60,176 bases of DNA from Acidobacteriota bacterium (GCA_003225055.1 QIAU01000141.1:1-60176); one strand, 5' to 3'; shown: positions 30,387 through 39,931, counted from the first letter of the stretch. Notes: a model not told the origin generated them from the letters alone. Program-made: numbers and translations.

Positions 30387-31675
30387 TTCTGGTCCCGGGT
30401 GCTGCCGAGGAAAACCTGTACCGCCTCTTCGATTACGCTCTTGAGAGGAACGCGATGCTCGAGGGCAATGCGACGGCAGTCTTCATATTCGGGCGCGTAG
30501 TTGGTGACGGTCCCATTCCTGCTGGCGATCTTCAGCCGCACGTCGCCCCAGCGGGTTGCTATGGTCAGCCACTTTCGCTCTAAGACCTGGCGGCGCTCAT
30601 CGCGACGGCGCACGCCTAACGTCGTGGTCTCCGCGAAGATGAGTTGAGTCAATTTTGCAGCATCGTCTGGCCGGCAGAGCGCAGTCAGCAACATGCCGGG
30701 ACGATTCTTCTTCATCTGCACCGGCATGCCGAACGCATCAAGCGCGCCTTCTTCCCGGAGCCGGTCCATCACGTAGCCGAAAACCTGTGGGTTCAAGTCG
30801 TCGAGGTTGGCTTCCAGAACCGTAATCGTCTCTTCGGAAGCTTTCACCCCTGCCCCCGTCTCTCCGATGGTTAACCGCAGGACGTTGGCGTGACCCTGAA
30901 TGTCACGGGTACCGGCTCCGTAACCGATTCTCTCAATCTGCATCTCGGGGAAAGCGGCAAAGCGACTGGCCAGTGTCTTAACAATCGCCGCTCCCGTAGG
31001 CGTGACCAGCTCAAAATCTAGTCCGGAAGAGTAAACCGGAGCGCCTTTCAACAATTCCACCGTTGCCGGCGCCGGCACGGGGAAAGTGCCATGTGCGCAT
31101 TTCACAGTACCGCCCCCGACATTGAGCGGCGACGAGACCCATTCGTCGATGTTCAAAGCTTCCGCTCCGACGGCGGCACACACAATGTCGACCATTGCAT
31201 CCACCGCGCCGACCTCGTGAAAGTGAATCTTCTCTATCTCGGTGTTGTGGATCCGGGCTTCCGCCGCACCCAACGCCTGAAAAATAGCGACGCTCATTTG
31301 CTTCGCGCCCTCGCCGACGGCCGAGCGAGAAATGATGTCCTTAATTTCTCTCAATCCTCGATGCTCGTGTGGTGCGGGCGTACTCGCCCGGGAATGCCCA
31401 GGATCATGCTTATGCCCGTGGTCATGCTCGTGCTTGTGCCCTTTTTGTTCCCAATAGACTTCTCGCGGCAGTTCCTTCTCCCCATGCACGAGCACATTAA
31501 TTTTCGTCGCCGAAATTCCACTGCGATTCACGCCGGATATTTCCAGCTTGGCGCCGATATTGAGAGCCGCTACCGTTTTTTCAAATAGCTCGGCCGGCAC
31601 CCCGGCATCGACGAGCGCACCCAGAAACATGTCGCCGCTGATTCCCGAGAAGCAATCTAGATAGGCAATGCGCAT
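30383..31675 (-). CDS. larC: LarC-type nickel insertion protein (nickel-pincer cofactor biosynthesis)
   Basis: A 430-residue protein of the LarC/DUF111 family, which inserts nickel into the pincer cofactor of lactate racemase and related enzymes using CTP. Family landmarks are AYLDCFSGISGDMFLGALVD at the start, EKIHFHEVGAVDAMVDIVCA, SGLDFELVTPTGAAIVKTLA, and TITVLEANLDDLNPQVFGYV. At about residues 83-112 there is a His-rich insert (HKHEHDHGHKHDPGHS) that probably holds metal. In Lactiplantibacillus LarC is made by a programmed frameshift; here it is one unbroken frame. No larA, larB or larE gene is visible here. Confidence 0.92.
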   Translation of the reverse strand: MRIAYLDCFSGISGDMFLGALVDAGVPAELFEKTVAALNIGAKLEISGVNRSGISATKINVLVHGEKELPREVYWEQKGHKHEHDHGHKHDPGHSRASTPAPHEHRGLREIKDIISRSAVGEGAKQMSVAIFQALGAAEARIHNTEIEKIHFHEVGAVDAMVDIVCAAVGAEALNIDEWVSSPLNVGGGTVKCAHGTFPVPAPATVELLKGAPVYSSGLDFELVTPTGAAIVKTLASRFAAFPEMQIERIGYGAGTRDIQGHANVLRLTIGETGAGVKASEETITVLEANLDDLNPQVFGYVMDRLREEGALDAFGMPVQMKKNRPGMLLTALCRPDDAAKLTQLIFAETTTLGVRRRDERRQVLERKWLTIATRWGDVRLKIASRNGTVTNYAPEYEDCRRIALEHRVPLKSVIEEAVQVFLGSTRDQK

Positions 31676-31887
31676 TGTGCTTGTGAGTCTCGGCCTGGTC
31701 TCGGAACTCGGCGGTTAATTCTTTCAGCCGGGAGCATACATAGCTGGCCGCGATTCCAGAAACCCAGATGCCTAAGCTTGGCCACCCAAAACCTTCATCA
31801 TAGGGAAGCGCCCCCTACCCGTCAAACCTCTCGGAGCCCGCGGGTTTGCTACAATCACTATTTTCTTCAACAGGTTAGAGAGACCCT

Positions 31888-33861
31888 GTGTACCGTCATC
31901 TACACCGCCGGCTGGCCCAGCACGTGCGCGATTTCCTGCGCCAAAACTATGGCGTTGACTTGCCCAGCATCGTCATTGAGCAGCCGCCCAAGGTCGAAAT
32001 GGGTGAGTACGCGCTGCCGTTGGCCTTCGAACTCGCCAAGAGGCTCCGCCAGCCGCCCCGCAAGATTGCCGAGGAGATCGTTGCTGGGATCGGTCCGATT
32101 GAAGGCTTCGCAAAGCTGGAACTAGCCGGGGCCGGCTACATCAATGCCCGGGTCAACCGCGCCGCCCTGGCTGCGTCTCTGGCAGCCAGGGAGGAACCGC
32201 CAAGGGAAGTTCGGCCCGGCAAGATCCTGGTGGAGCATTCCAGCATTAACCCCAACAAGGCGGCGCATATCGGCCACCTGCGCAACGCCATTCTGGGCGA
32301 CACCTTTGTTCGTCTCCTCGAATATGCCGGTAGCCAGGTCGATGTGCAGAATTACATCGACAACACTGGCGTGCAGGTAGCCGACGTGGTGGTTGGATTT
32401 CTGCATCTGGACAAGAAATCGAGAGCAGAGATCGAGCAACTCACCCGCCAGCCCCGCGTCGACTACTACTGCTGGGATCTGTATGCCCGTGTCTCGGAGT
32501 GGTATGGCGAGAGTAACGAGAATCTCAAGCGGCGTGCCGAGGTACTCCACGCGATCGAAGAGGGAAACAACCAGACCGCAGCCATTGCCGATATGATCTC
32601 CGTTGCCGTTCTGCGTCGCCATCTCGAGACGATGGATCGGGCTGATATCGAATATGACTTCCTGCCCCGCGAAAGCGAGATCCTGCAGCTCCATTTCTGG
32701 GATGCAGCGTTCGAGAAGCTCAAAACGGGTGGCGTGCTGTTCCACCAGACCGAGGGCAAGAACAAAGGCTGCTGGGTCATGCGACGCGCCGGCGCTAATT
32801 CAACCGCCGAGACCGCCGAACTCGCCGAGGAAGATCAGAAAGTCATTGTTCGTTCCAATGGAACGGTCGGCTATGTCGGAAAGGACATCGCTTATCATCT
32901 CTGGAAATTCGGACTGCTGGGGCGTGACTTCGGCTATCGAAAATTCTATCGTTACCCAAACGGGCATCCATGCTGGATATCAACTACCGACGGAGAGCCG
33001 GACCATCCCCACTTCGGCGAGGTGAGCGAGATCTATAACGTGATCGACGCGCGCCAGGCCGAAGCCCAGAATGCGGTCATTGAGGCCCTGCGCGGCCTCG
33101 GTTACAACCAACAGGCCGATCACTACACTCATTTTTCCTATGAAATGGTTGCGCTCACGCCACGCTGCGCTGCCGAATTGGGTTACCAGCTTTCCGAAGA
33201 AGACAAAACACGCACCTACATTGAGGTTTCCGGACGCAAGGGATTTGGTGTGAAGGCGGACGACCTGATTGACTCCCTGATCGCCTCCGCCAGAAAGGAA
33301 GTAGACGCCCGCCACGAACAGCTCAGCGATCGCGAGCGCGCTTCCGTTGCGAATCAGATTGCGGTTGGCGCGCTCCGTTATTTCATGCTGAAGTACACCA
33401 AGCCGTCGGTGATCGCCTTCGACTTCAAAGATGCCCTAAGCTTCGAAGGCGAAACCGGTCCTTACGTTCAATATGCGGTCGTGCGCGCAACCAATATCTT
33501 TCGCAAAGCTGGCCTCGATCCCGAAACTTTTGGTAAAGACGGGGCTTGCCCCGTCTCCATCGAGGATTTCGGCAAATTTCTAAACGACGACTCCGGCACC
33601 GAAATCTGGGAACTCTGGCTGGCCGCGTCCAAAACTTCCTACATCGTGGAGCAATCGATCGCGACTACCGAACCTGCCTATGCCGCCAAGCATGCCTTCC
33701 AGTTGGCGCAATGGTTCAATAACTTCTACCACCGCCATCACATTCTCACCGAGCCGGACGATGCGCGGAAGAAATTCCTGCTGGCCACGGTTGCGGTCGT
33801 TCGCCGCGAATTAATTCGCGTGCTGGCCTGCATGGGAATCAGCGTACCGCCGGTTATGTAA
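31888..33861 (+). CDS. argS: Arginyl-tRNA synthetase
   Basis: A 657-residue class I synthetase. It opens with an ArgS N-terminal additional domain (HVRDFLRQNYGVDLPSIVIE). The HIGH-type motif is SSINPNKAAHIGHLRNAILG. The catalytic-core and anticodon-binding parts include FEGETGPYVQYAVVRATNIF and HAFQLAQWFNNFYHRHHIL at the C-terminus. There is no canonical KMSKS, as is usual in many ArgS. The start is GTG 31888. An internal stretch near residues 310-330 (AGANSTAETAELAEED) is a low-complexity insertion. It is divergent from larC. Confidence 0.96.
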   Translation: MYRHLHRRLAQHVRDFLRQNYGVDLPSIVIEQPPKVEMGEYALPLAFELAKRLRQPPRKIAEEIVAGIGPIEGFAKLELAGAGYINARVNRAALAASLAAREEPPREVRPGKILVEHSSINPNKAAHIGHLRNAILGDTFVRLLEYAGSQVDVQNYIDNTGVQVADVVVGFLHLDKKSRAEIEQLTRQPRVDYYCWDLYARVSEWYGESNENLKRRAEVLHAIEEGNNQTAAIADMISVAVLRRHLETMDRADIEYDFLPRESEILQLHFWDAAFEKLKTGGVLFHQTEGKNKGCWVMRRAGANSTAETAELAEEDQKVIVRSNGTVGYVGKDIAYHLWKFGLLGRDFGYRKFYRYPNGHPCWISTTDGEPDHPHFGEVSEIYNVIDARQAEAQNAVIEALRGLGYNQQADHYTHFSYEMVALTPRCAAELGYQLSEEDKTRTYIEVSGRKGFGVKADDLIDSLIASARKEVDARHEQLSDRERASVANQIAVGALRYFMLKYTKPSVIAFDFKDALSFEGETGPYVQYAVVRATNIFRKAGLDPETFGKDGACPVSIEDFGKFLNDDSGTEIWELWLAASKTSYIVEQSIATTEPAYAAKHAFQLAQWFNNFYHRHHILTEPDDARKKFLLATVAVVRRELIRVLACMGISVPPVM

Positions 33862-33992
33862 GCGTCCGGCTGTCTTCTTTTCGGCGCACTCATCCACCAC
33901 CACATCCAGCTGTCGACCAGGGGCTGTACAGCAGCCTGTGCAACAAAATTCGCTTCCCGGCTCATCTAATCCATAGGGCAAGGAGGCATTCC

Positions 33993-34472
33993 ATGAAACG
34001 AGCCTTAAGTGGGGTGCTCGTTTGGCTCATCGCTGCGGCCGTGGCAATGGCCGCGCCCGAGACTAGGGATCAGCCTTTCCCAGGCACGCTGATCAACGCG
34101 AAATATGTTTACGTCACCGCCTATGACACCAATCAGTTTGATCCCAATCGGTTGCCGGAAGATCGCCAGGCGATCGCGGCGGTCGAAGACGCGATCCAAA
34201 AATGGGGACACTATGTCTTGGTCTAGCGCCCAGAGGAGGCCGACATTGTGCTCATGGTCCAGTCGCGTCCCTCAGAGGACGTGCTGGCCGTGTACGACGC
34301 ACACAGGTGGCCTGAACAGAATTACCTATGGCGCGTCATGGGACGTAACGGCTTCGAAGCGGGCGAAACTCCTTTAGTGAGCAAGCTCCAGAAGGCATTC
34401 GAGAAGGCAAGCAAGAGGGCATGTGGCCGTACTGTCTACCGAGTCAAGATCCGCGTTTGCGGCCGCCGGTGA
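33993..34472 (+). pseudogene. Secreted hypothetical protein gene split by an in-frame TAG
   Basis: From ATG 33993, after AAGGAGG, residues 1-21 form a signal peptide (MKRALSGVLVWLIAAAVAMA). The protein reads AKYVYVTAYDTNQFDPNRLP and EDAIQKWGHYVLV, then TAG at 34224-34226. The same frame goes on with RPEEADIVLMVQSRPSEDVL, YDAHRWPEQNYLWRVMGRNG and LVSKLQKAFEKASK to a stop at 34470. The two halves fit as one 159-codon protein, so a Tyr-like codon seems to have become TAG. Whether any product is made is unknown. The domain is not recognised. Confidence 0.65.
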
Positions 34473-34665
34473 TCATTAACAGAACTCCGCCCGCAATCAG
34501 AACGGCGCTGACCAGCGGCGGAACTCGCTCGCTATGGTGGGTCTGGACCCCAATATCGATGTCGCCCGCCTTGATTCCTTGCCGCTCGGTTCGTGGAATG
34601 GCGACAAAGAGAGACGCGATTCCCAGGATCAATACCAATACTCCAACCCACAACAGAGCCTTCAT
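34444..34665 (-). CDS. Small two-helix membrane protein, 73 aa
   Basis: Started at ATG 34665, it begins MKALLWVGVLVLILGIASLF, a first membrane helix. It continues with a hydrophilic loop (PRTERQGIKAGDIDIGVQTH) and has a second helix, LVSAVLIAGGVLLMITGG, before a basic end (RKRGS). Small proteins of this plan are common in Acidobacteriota genomes; no function is known. Its 3' end overlaps the end of the convergent broken gene by about 29 nt. It lies 26 nt downstream of pepA on the same strand. Confidence 0.62.
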   Translation of the reverse strand: MKALLWVGVLVLILGIASLFVAIPRTERQGIKAGDIDIGVQTHHSERVPPLVSAVLIAGGVLLMITGGRKRGS

Positions 34666-34690
34666 CGACGCGTCTCCTGCAGCCCCGGAT

Positions 34691-36196
34691 CTAGGAGCGG
34701 CTACCATCGCTAGCGAAATCTTTGGCAAACTCCACCAGCGACCGCACGCCGATTCCCGATGGCCCTTTAGCAATCCATGGCTTGTTCTCTTCCATCCAGG
34801 CGGTTCCGGCGATGTCGAGGTGCAGCCACGGTGTATCCTCGGCAAACTCTTTCAGGAACATGGCCGCTGTGACTGCTCCACCCCAACGTCCGCCGGAGTT
34901 GACGATATCGGCGATGTTGGAACGGATCACCTCTTTGTATTCCTCATCCAACGGCAAGCGCCACATTTTCTCGCCAGCCTTATCAAGCGCCCGGCTGAAG
35001 CGCTCATACATTTTGTCATCGTTGGCGAAGACACCGGCATTCACATATCCCAACGCCACGACGCACGCCCCGGTAAGGGTGGCGGCATCGATCAGATGGG
35101 TACAACCGAGTTGGCGCGCGTAGTAAAGACCGTCGGCCAGCACGAGCCGCCCTTCGGCGTCCGTGTTGATGATTTCGATAGACTTTCCCGACATGGCAAT
35201 CTGCACGTCACCCGGTTTCTGCGCCTTTCCTGAAGGCATGTTCTCTGTCGCACACACAATCCCGATTACTTTGACCTTGGGCTGGAGCAGGGCAATGGCC
35301 CGCATGGTGCCGATCATGGCGGCGCCGCCGGCCATGTCGTATTTCATTTTCTCCATGCCGTCGGCGGGCTTGATCGAAATGCCGCCCGTGTCGAACGTAA
35401 TGCCCTTGCCGACCAGACCCAGCACCGGCTTCTCCGGCGCCCCCGCCGCCTCATAGCGCATTATGATCAGAGCCGGCGGCTCATCGGAGCCTTGAGCCAC
35501 GCTCCAAAATGCCCCCATCTTCAGCTCTTTTATTTTGTCCGCCCCATAGACTTCACACTTAATGCCGACCTCCGCGGCCATCTTTCGAGCCTGTTCTGCC
35601 AAGACAGTGGGCGTCATGCGATTGCTGGGCTCGTTTACCAGTTGACGAGTGAAGTTCTGGGATTCTCCGATGATGCGCGCCTCTTCGGCGGCCTGCTGCA
35701 GTTTGCCTTGCTCACCGCGCGTGACCAAGGTGAGGCCGTCGATCTTCTGGTCCTTGCGATCACTCTTGTAAGTGTCGGGATCGAAATTGCCGACAAACGC
35801 CCCTTCGACAATGGCTTTGACCGCGCCTTCCGCCTTGAGATTGTCGTCCGGGACCACGAATGCAAAGCTGCGAATGCTTTTGGACTTCAGCGAACGTACC
35901 GCCGCACCGGCTAAGCGGCGGAGTTCGTAAGCCGAGAAATTCTTCGCCTTGCCTCCTCCCAGCAACAATAGGCGCTTAGCCTTCAGCTTTGCCGGGTTGT
36001 GGATCAGCGTAGTTTCGAACATTTTACCGCTTACTTCGCCGGTCGAAACGACACCCGCGGCAGCCGACTTCACCGCTTCATCGGCGCTTTCCGCGCTCAC
36101 CTGGGTTTTGTCCTTTTCCCCACGGTCGAGGGCGACCACCACCAGGCACTCCGTTTCAACTTCGGCAGGACGAGAGAAAGAAAGGTTGGTTTTCAT
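34691..36196 (-). CDS. pepA: Leucyl aminopeptidase (M17 family)
   Basis: Started at ATG 36196 (MKTNLSFSRPAEVETECLVV), the product is 501 residues, the normal size. The dizinc site and catalytic residues lie in LVGKGITFDTGGISIKPADG, in MKYDMAGGAAMIGTMRAIA, and in IINTDAEGRLVLADGLYYAR. The C-terminal part ends with WLHLDIAGTAWMEENKPWIA. The N-terminal macro-like domain contains LLLLGGGKAKNFSAYELRRL. It cleaves N-terminal residues from peptides in the cytosol. A frame opening earlier, at 36385, adds 63 residues without family likeness. Confidence 0.96.
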   Translation of the reverse strand: MKTNLSFSRPAEVETECLVVVALDRGEKDKTQVSAESADEAVKSAAAGVVSTGEVSGKMFETTLIHNPAKLKAKRLLLLGGGKAKNFSAYELRRLAGAAVRSLKSKSIRSFAFVVPDDNLKAEGAVKAIVEGAFVGNFDPDTYKSDRKDQKIDGLTLVTRGEQGKLQQAAEEARIIGESQNFTRQLVNEPSNRMTPTVLAEQARKMAAEVGIKCEVYGADKIKELKMGAFWSVAQGSDEPPALIIMRYEAAGAPEKPVLGLVGKGITFDTGGISIKPADGMEKMKYDMAGGAAMIGTMRAIALLQPKVKVIGIVCATENMPSGKAQKPGDVQIAMSGKSIEIINTDAEGRLVLADGLYYARQLGCTHLIDAATLTGACVVALGYVNAGVFANDDKMYERFSRALDKAGEKMWRLPLDEEYKEVIRSNIADIVNSGGRWGGAVTAAMFLKEFAEDTPWLHLDIAGTAWMEENKPWIAKGPSGIGVRSLVEFAKDFASDGSRS

Positions 36197-36251
36197 AATT
36201 TTCGACCAATAGTATCGGGGCCGGGCAGGGAAATGTGCAAGGCCGTGCTGG

Positions 36252-36785
36252 TCAGCTAGCTTCTTTGCGGCCTCGAGCCATAGCCTCGCGGGCTTCGCGA
36301 TCCGCCGTCTTGCGCCGCTCGGTTTCGCGCTTGTCCCAAAGCTGCTTGCCCTTGGCGAGCGCAAGTTCCACCTTGACTCGGCCATTCTTGAAGTACATGC
36401 GGGTCGGAATCAGCGTAAGCCCACGTTGCTGGGTTTTGCCGAGCAAGCGCCGCAATTCCTCTTTGTGGACAAGCAATTTGCGGGTCCGTAGAGGAGCGTG
36501 ATTGAAGATATTGCCGTGCTCGTACGGCCCAATGTGGCAGTTCAACAGCCAGAGTTCGCCGTCTTTAATGAGCCCATAGGCGTCCTTGAGGTTGGCACGT
36601 CCGGCGCGCACGGATTTGACTTCGGTGCCGGTCAAAACGATGCCGGTCTCAAATTTTTCCAGCAAGAAATAGTTGTGGGCAGCGATCCTATTGACGGAGG
36701 CGTCCCGCTGGCCCGCCGCGGTAGGATCCCGCCGCGGATTTTTCTCCGGATTCGGGCGGGTCTGATGGGCGGGCGGGCGGGCCAT
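36252..36785 (-). CDS. smpB: SsrA-binding protein SmpB (trans-translation)
   Basis: A 177-residue protein that brings tmRNA to stalled ribosomes. Core motifs are NYFLLEKFETGIVLTGTEVK, SVRAGRANLKDAYGLIKDGE, LLNCHIGPYEHGNIFNHAPL and RGLTLIPTRMYFKNGRVKVE, with the basic tail KRETERRKTADREAREAM. An unusual 30-residue basic, Pro-rich leader (ARPPAHQTRPNPEKNPRRD) precedes the core; a later start near ASVNRIAAHN would give normal length. ssrA itself is not visible in the window. It lies 56 nt upstream of pepA. Confidence 0.94.
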   Translation of the reverse strand: MARPPAHQTRPNPEKNPRRDPTAAGQRDASVNRIAAHNYFLLEKFETGIVLTGTEVKSVRAGRANLKDAYGLIKDGELWLLNCHIGPYEHGNIFNHAPLRTRKLLVHKEELRRLLGKTQQRGLTLIPTRMYFKNGRVKVELALAKGKQLWDKRETERRKTADREAREAMARGRKEAS

Positions 36786-36960
36786 AGGCTTGCTGGAAAC
36801 TTATCACACTGCTCGGGGCTGGGTGCGAGTGCCGGGCGGCCTTAAAAACATCGGGAGATCCCCCTGGCGCGACCTTTGGCGCGAGTTTCTCTGGCTTTGA
36901 TCCAGCTTTCGTACCCAATTTGGAGGGACTACGACCAACGTGTAAATGCCACCACCGCAG

Positions 36961-36994
36961 TCACTTCGGGTGAGATAAGTTGCGATGCTATAAT
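36961..36994 (+). promoter_or_regulatory. Probable promoter of the secretin operon
   Basis: A perfect TATAAT lies at 36989-36994, about 90 bp before the secretin ATG. The -35 region (TTCGGG at an 18-nt spacing) is weak. The rest of the 298-bp gap from smpB holds no gene. Confidence 0.5.
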
Positions 36995-37083
36995 CAGCCG
37001 CTGTTTACAATCAGCAACATTGGCATACCAAGCCCCTGGGGTATTCGTGTGCTCGGGGCAGACTGTGTTTACGAGGAAATGAG

Positions 37084-39411
37084 ATGAGACGTTTGATCCG
37101 CCCGGCGGCATGGGCAGCCTTGCTCGTGATGCTCGCGACCTTGCCCGCCGCCGCCGATAAGGCCAAGTCCCTCTACAACAAAGGACGAGACGCCGAGGCC
37201 CGCCAGAACTACGAGTCGGCCTACGACCTGTATAAAGAGGCTTATGACCTGAAGCCCAAGGACATCCGGTACCGTGCGGCTTATGAGCGGATCCGTTTCC
37301 TGGCGGGGGCTTCCCACGTGCATCGCGGACAGTTGCTGCGTGACGCGGGCAAGCTGGACGAGTCTATGGTGGAATTTCAGAAGGCGGCGGCAATCGACCC
37401 CTCCAGTTACATCGCCCAACAGGAGATCCGGCGTACCCAGAGGATGATTGACACGGCCAAAGGTACTCCGCCGCAAGGCGCTGCCAACCGCCCCACCGAT
37501 TCTTTTAAGAAGATGCTGGAGTCGGCCGGCGGTCCCATCGAACTGGCGCCGATTTCCAACGTACCCATCACGCTGAAGCTCACGGAAGATACCAAGGTGA
37601 TCTATGACACGGTGGGCAAGCTGGCGGGCATCAACGTGCTCTTCGACCCCGACTACACTTCACGACGCGTACGCATCGAGCTGAATGGCGTTACCCTGAA
37701 TGAGGCGCTTGAGATCGTTGCCCTTGAGTCGAAGACATTCTGGCGGCCGGTAACGCCAAACACTATTTTTGTGGCGGCCGAGACCGCGGCCAAGCGCAAG
37801 GAAATTGATCAGAACGTCATCAAGACTTTTTATCTTTCGAATGTTTCTACCCCCCAGGAACTGCAAGACCTGGTGAACGCCATGCGGCAGATTCTGGAGA
37901 TCGCGCGCATCCAGCAACTGCCCACACAGAATGCCATCGTGGTGAGGGGAACCCCCGATCAGATTGCCCTGGCCGCCAAGTTGATCGACGATCTCGACAA
38001 GTCCAAGCCGGAAGTGATCGTGGAAGTGGCCGTCATGCAGGTAAACCGCGACAAGATGTATAACCTGGGTTTAAACCCGCCCACCGGCACGACCATTACC
38101 CTGCAGCCGAACGCAACTTCACCTGTAACTACCACCGGTGGTACGACTACGACGCCTGCCAGTTCCGGCGGCGGACTCAACCTGAACCGACTGGGTAATT
38201 TGAACGCCACCGATTTCACGATAACGATTTCGTCGGCGGCGGTGACGACGCTGTTCAGCAACAGCGACAGCAAGCTCCTGCAGAATCCTCAGATTCGCGC
38301 CGTCGATGGCCAAAAAGCTTCGCTCAAGATCGGCCAGCGCATCCCGGTGGCCACAGGTTCGTTTCAGCCTGGCATCGGCGGGGTGGGTATCAACCCCCTG
38401 GTTAATACGCAGTTTCAATACCAGGACGTCGGCGTCAACATCGACCTGACGCCTCACGTGCACGCTAACCGCGAGGTCACCTTGAAGTTGACGATGGACA
38501 TCTCCGCGGTCGACTCCTTTCAGAACATCGGCGGCATCAGTCAACCGGTGATCGGGCAGCGCAAGATTGACCACGAGCTCAGGCTCAAGGAAGGCGAGAT
38601 CAGCCTTCTGGGCGGGATGTTTGAGAACCAGGACTCCAAGTCCTTGAGCGGCCTTCCCGGGCTCTCGCAGATTCCCTTCTTGAAATACCTGTTTTCGACG
38701 ACGAATACAGAGCACCGAGAGACCGAGCTGGTGTTCGTGATTATTCCTCACATCGTGCGCGGCCAGGAACTCAGTGACTTGAATGAAAAAGCCATCGACG
38801 TGGGCACGGCCAATACGCTCGAGTTGCGACAGGTCAGCCGGCCAGCCCCGCCCGCACCCCAGTCCAATCCCACGGCCGCGCCTCCGGTCCAGCAGCAAGC
38901 GCCACCGCCGCAACCGCAGATGACTGCGCCGCCACCTCAGCCTCAGGCCCCTGCGCCTACCGCTTCCCAGACCGGCGCGCAGGCTGCGTCGCCCGGCATG
39001 GCGAGCTTCATGTTTGATCCTGCCAGCATCACGGCCGCCTCAGGTGCAACCTTTGCGGTGAATATCCAGCTCTCGGGCGCCCAAAACGTTTATTCGGTTC
39101 CCGTACAGATCAACTACGACCCCAACAAGCTGCAGGTCATCAACGTGTCGAACGGCGGATTCCTATCCCAGGACGGACAGGCTGTGGCGCTGGCTCACCG
39201 CGACGACAACACTGCCGGTATCTTGCAGGTAACCGCGACTCGTCCTCCGGGGTCGGGCGGAATATCAGGGCAGGGCTCAGTGATTACTCTGACGTTCATG
39301 GCCAAAGCCGGTGGCCAATCGACGCTCTCCATCACCCGGGGCGGGGCGCGGGATGCGGGCATGCAGGCTATTCCGGTTTCGGGTGCGCAAGCGCTGGTGA
39401 ACGTGCAATAG
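37084..39411 (+). CDS. Secretin with TPR N-terminus and cohesin C-terminus (PilQ/GspD type)
   Basis: A 775-residue envelope protein. Residues 1-24 are a signal peptide (LLVMLATLPAAAD end). TPR-like helices span about 25-125 (SAYDLYKEAYDLKPKDIRYR). An STN-like domain follows at 165-240 (VIYDTVGKLAGINVLFDPDY), then a secretin N domain (NAIVVRGTPDQIALAAKLID) and the secretin pore domain (LKIGQRIPVATGSFQPGIGG to LVFVIIPHIVRGQ). After a Pro/Gln-rich linker (580-635), the last 130 residues form a cohesin-like fold (ASGATFAVNIQLSGAQNVYS). Two pseudopilins follow, so an outer-membrane channel of a type II or IV pilus machine is likely. The cohesin tail is unusual for classical secretins. Confidence 0.88.
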   Translation: MRRLIRPAAWAALLVMLATLPAAADKAKSLYNKGRDAEARQNYESAYDLYKEAYDLKPKDIRYRAAYERIRFLAGASHVHRGQLLRDAGKLDESMVEFQKAAAIDPSSYIAQQEIRRTQRMIDTAKGTPPQGAANRPTDSFKKMLESAGGPIELAPISNVPITLKLTEDTKVIYDTVGKLAGINVLFDPDYTSRRVRIELNGVTLNEALEIVALESKTFWRPVTPNTIFVAAETAAKRKEIDQNVIKTFYLSNVSTPQELQDLVNAMRQILEIARIQQLPTQNAIVVRGTPDQIALAAKLIDDLDKSKPEVIVEVAVMQVNRDKMYNLGLNPPTGTTITLQPNATSPVTTTGGTTTTPASSGGGLNLNRLGNLNATDFTITISSAAVTTLFSNSDSKLLQNPQIRAVDGQKASLKIGQRIPVATGSFQPGIGGVGINPLVNTQFQYQDVGVNIDLTPHVHANREVTLKLTMDISAVDSFQNIGGISQPVIGQRKIDHELRLKEGEISLLGGMFENQDSKSLSGLPGLSQIPFLKYLFSTTNTEHRETELVFVIIPHIVRGQELSDLNEKAIDVGTANTLELRQVSRPAPPAPQSNPTAAPPVQQQAPPPQPQMTAPPPQPQAPAPTASQTGAQAASPGMASFMFDPASITAASGATFAVNIQLSGAQNVYSVPVQINYDPNKLQVINVSNGGFLSQDGQAVALAHRDDNTAGILQVTATRPPGSGGISGQGSVITLTFMAKAGGQSTLSITRGGARDAGMQAIPVSGAQALVNVQ

Positions 39412-39439
39412 AGGGCATGTAAGCTAGTAAAATAGTTAT

Positions 39440-39931
39440 ATGCAGCAAAGCGACAAAGCAACATACCGCCGGGGAGTGCTATGCCTTCGAAGCGCAAAGG
39501 GCTTTACGCTGATCGAGTTGATCGTGGCCACTGCCATCTTGGCGCTTCTGACCACGATGGCGTTGCCGCTGGCGCGCCTCACCATCAAGCGCGAAAAAGA
39601 AAAAGAGCTCCGCTTCGATCTTTGGCAAATGCGGGATGCCATTGATCGCTACAAGGACGTCGCTGATCGTGGCGCCATCCAGATTAAGCTGGGAAGCCAG
39701 GGTTATCCACCTGATCTCGATACCCTGATGAACGGCGTAGACATTGGTGGCAAGAAGGTGCGCTTCCTGCGCAAAATTCCTGTAGATCCCATGACCGGAA
39801 AGGCGGAGTGGGGTCTACGCGCCGTCCAGGATGATCCCAACTCGGATTCCTGGAGTGGCGATGACGTGTTTGACGTCTACAGCAAGTCGGAAGGGACGGC
39901 GCTGGACGGGACCAAGTACAAAGAATGGTGA
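39440..39931 (+). CDS. Type II/IV pseudopilin (GspG-like), 163 aa
   Basis: The prepilin peptidase site is AKGFTLIELIVATAILALLT, with cleavage expected after the Gly. The chain then has a helical spine (LPLARLTIKREKEKELRFDL) and ends in EGTALDGTKYKEW. The start is ATG 39440, or GTG 39476 for a shorter leader. It lies 29 nt after the secretin and overlaps the next pseudopilin by 7 nt, so the three form one unit. Confidence 0.88.
   Translation: MQQSDKATYRRGVLCLRSAKGFTLIELIVATAILALLTTMALPLARLTIKREKEKELRFDLWQMRDAIDRYKDVADRGAIQIKLGSQGYPPDLDTLMNGVDIGGKKVRFLRKIPVDPMTGKAEWGLRAVQDDPNSDSWSGDDVFDVYSKSEGTALDGTKYKEW

Noticed and set aside
33993-34472. Pyrrolysine or programmed TAG readthrough
   Set aside because: No sign of pyrrolysine genes and no structure after the TAG; a nonsense mutation is simpler.
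34691-36385. N-terminal extension of PepA from 36385
   Set aside because: The extra 63 residues lack family likeness and overlap the smpB 3' end; ATG 36196 gives the normal start.
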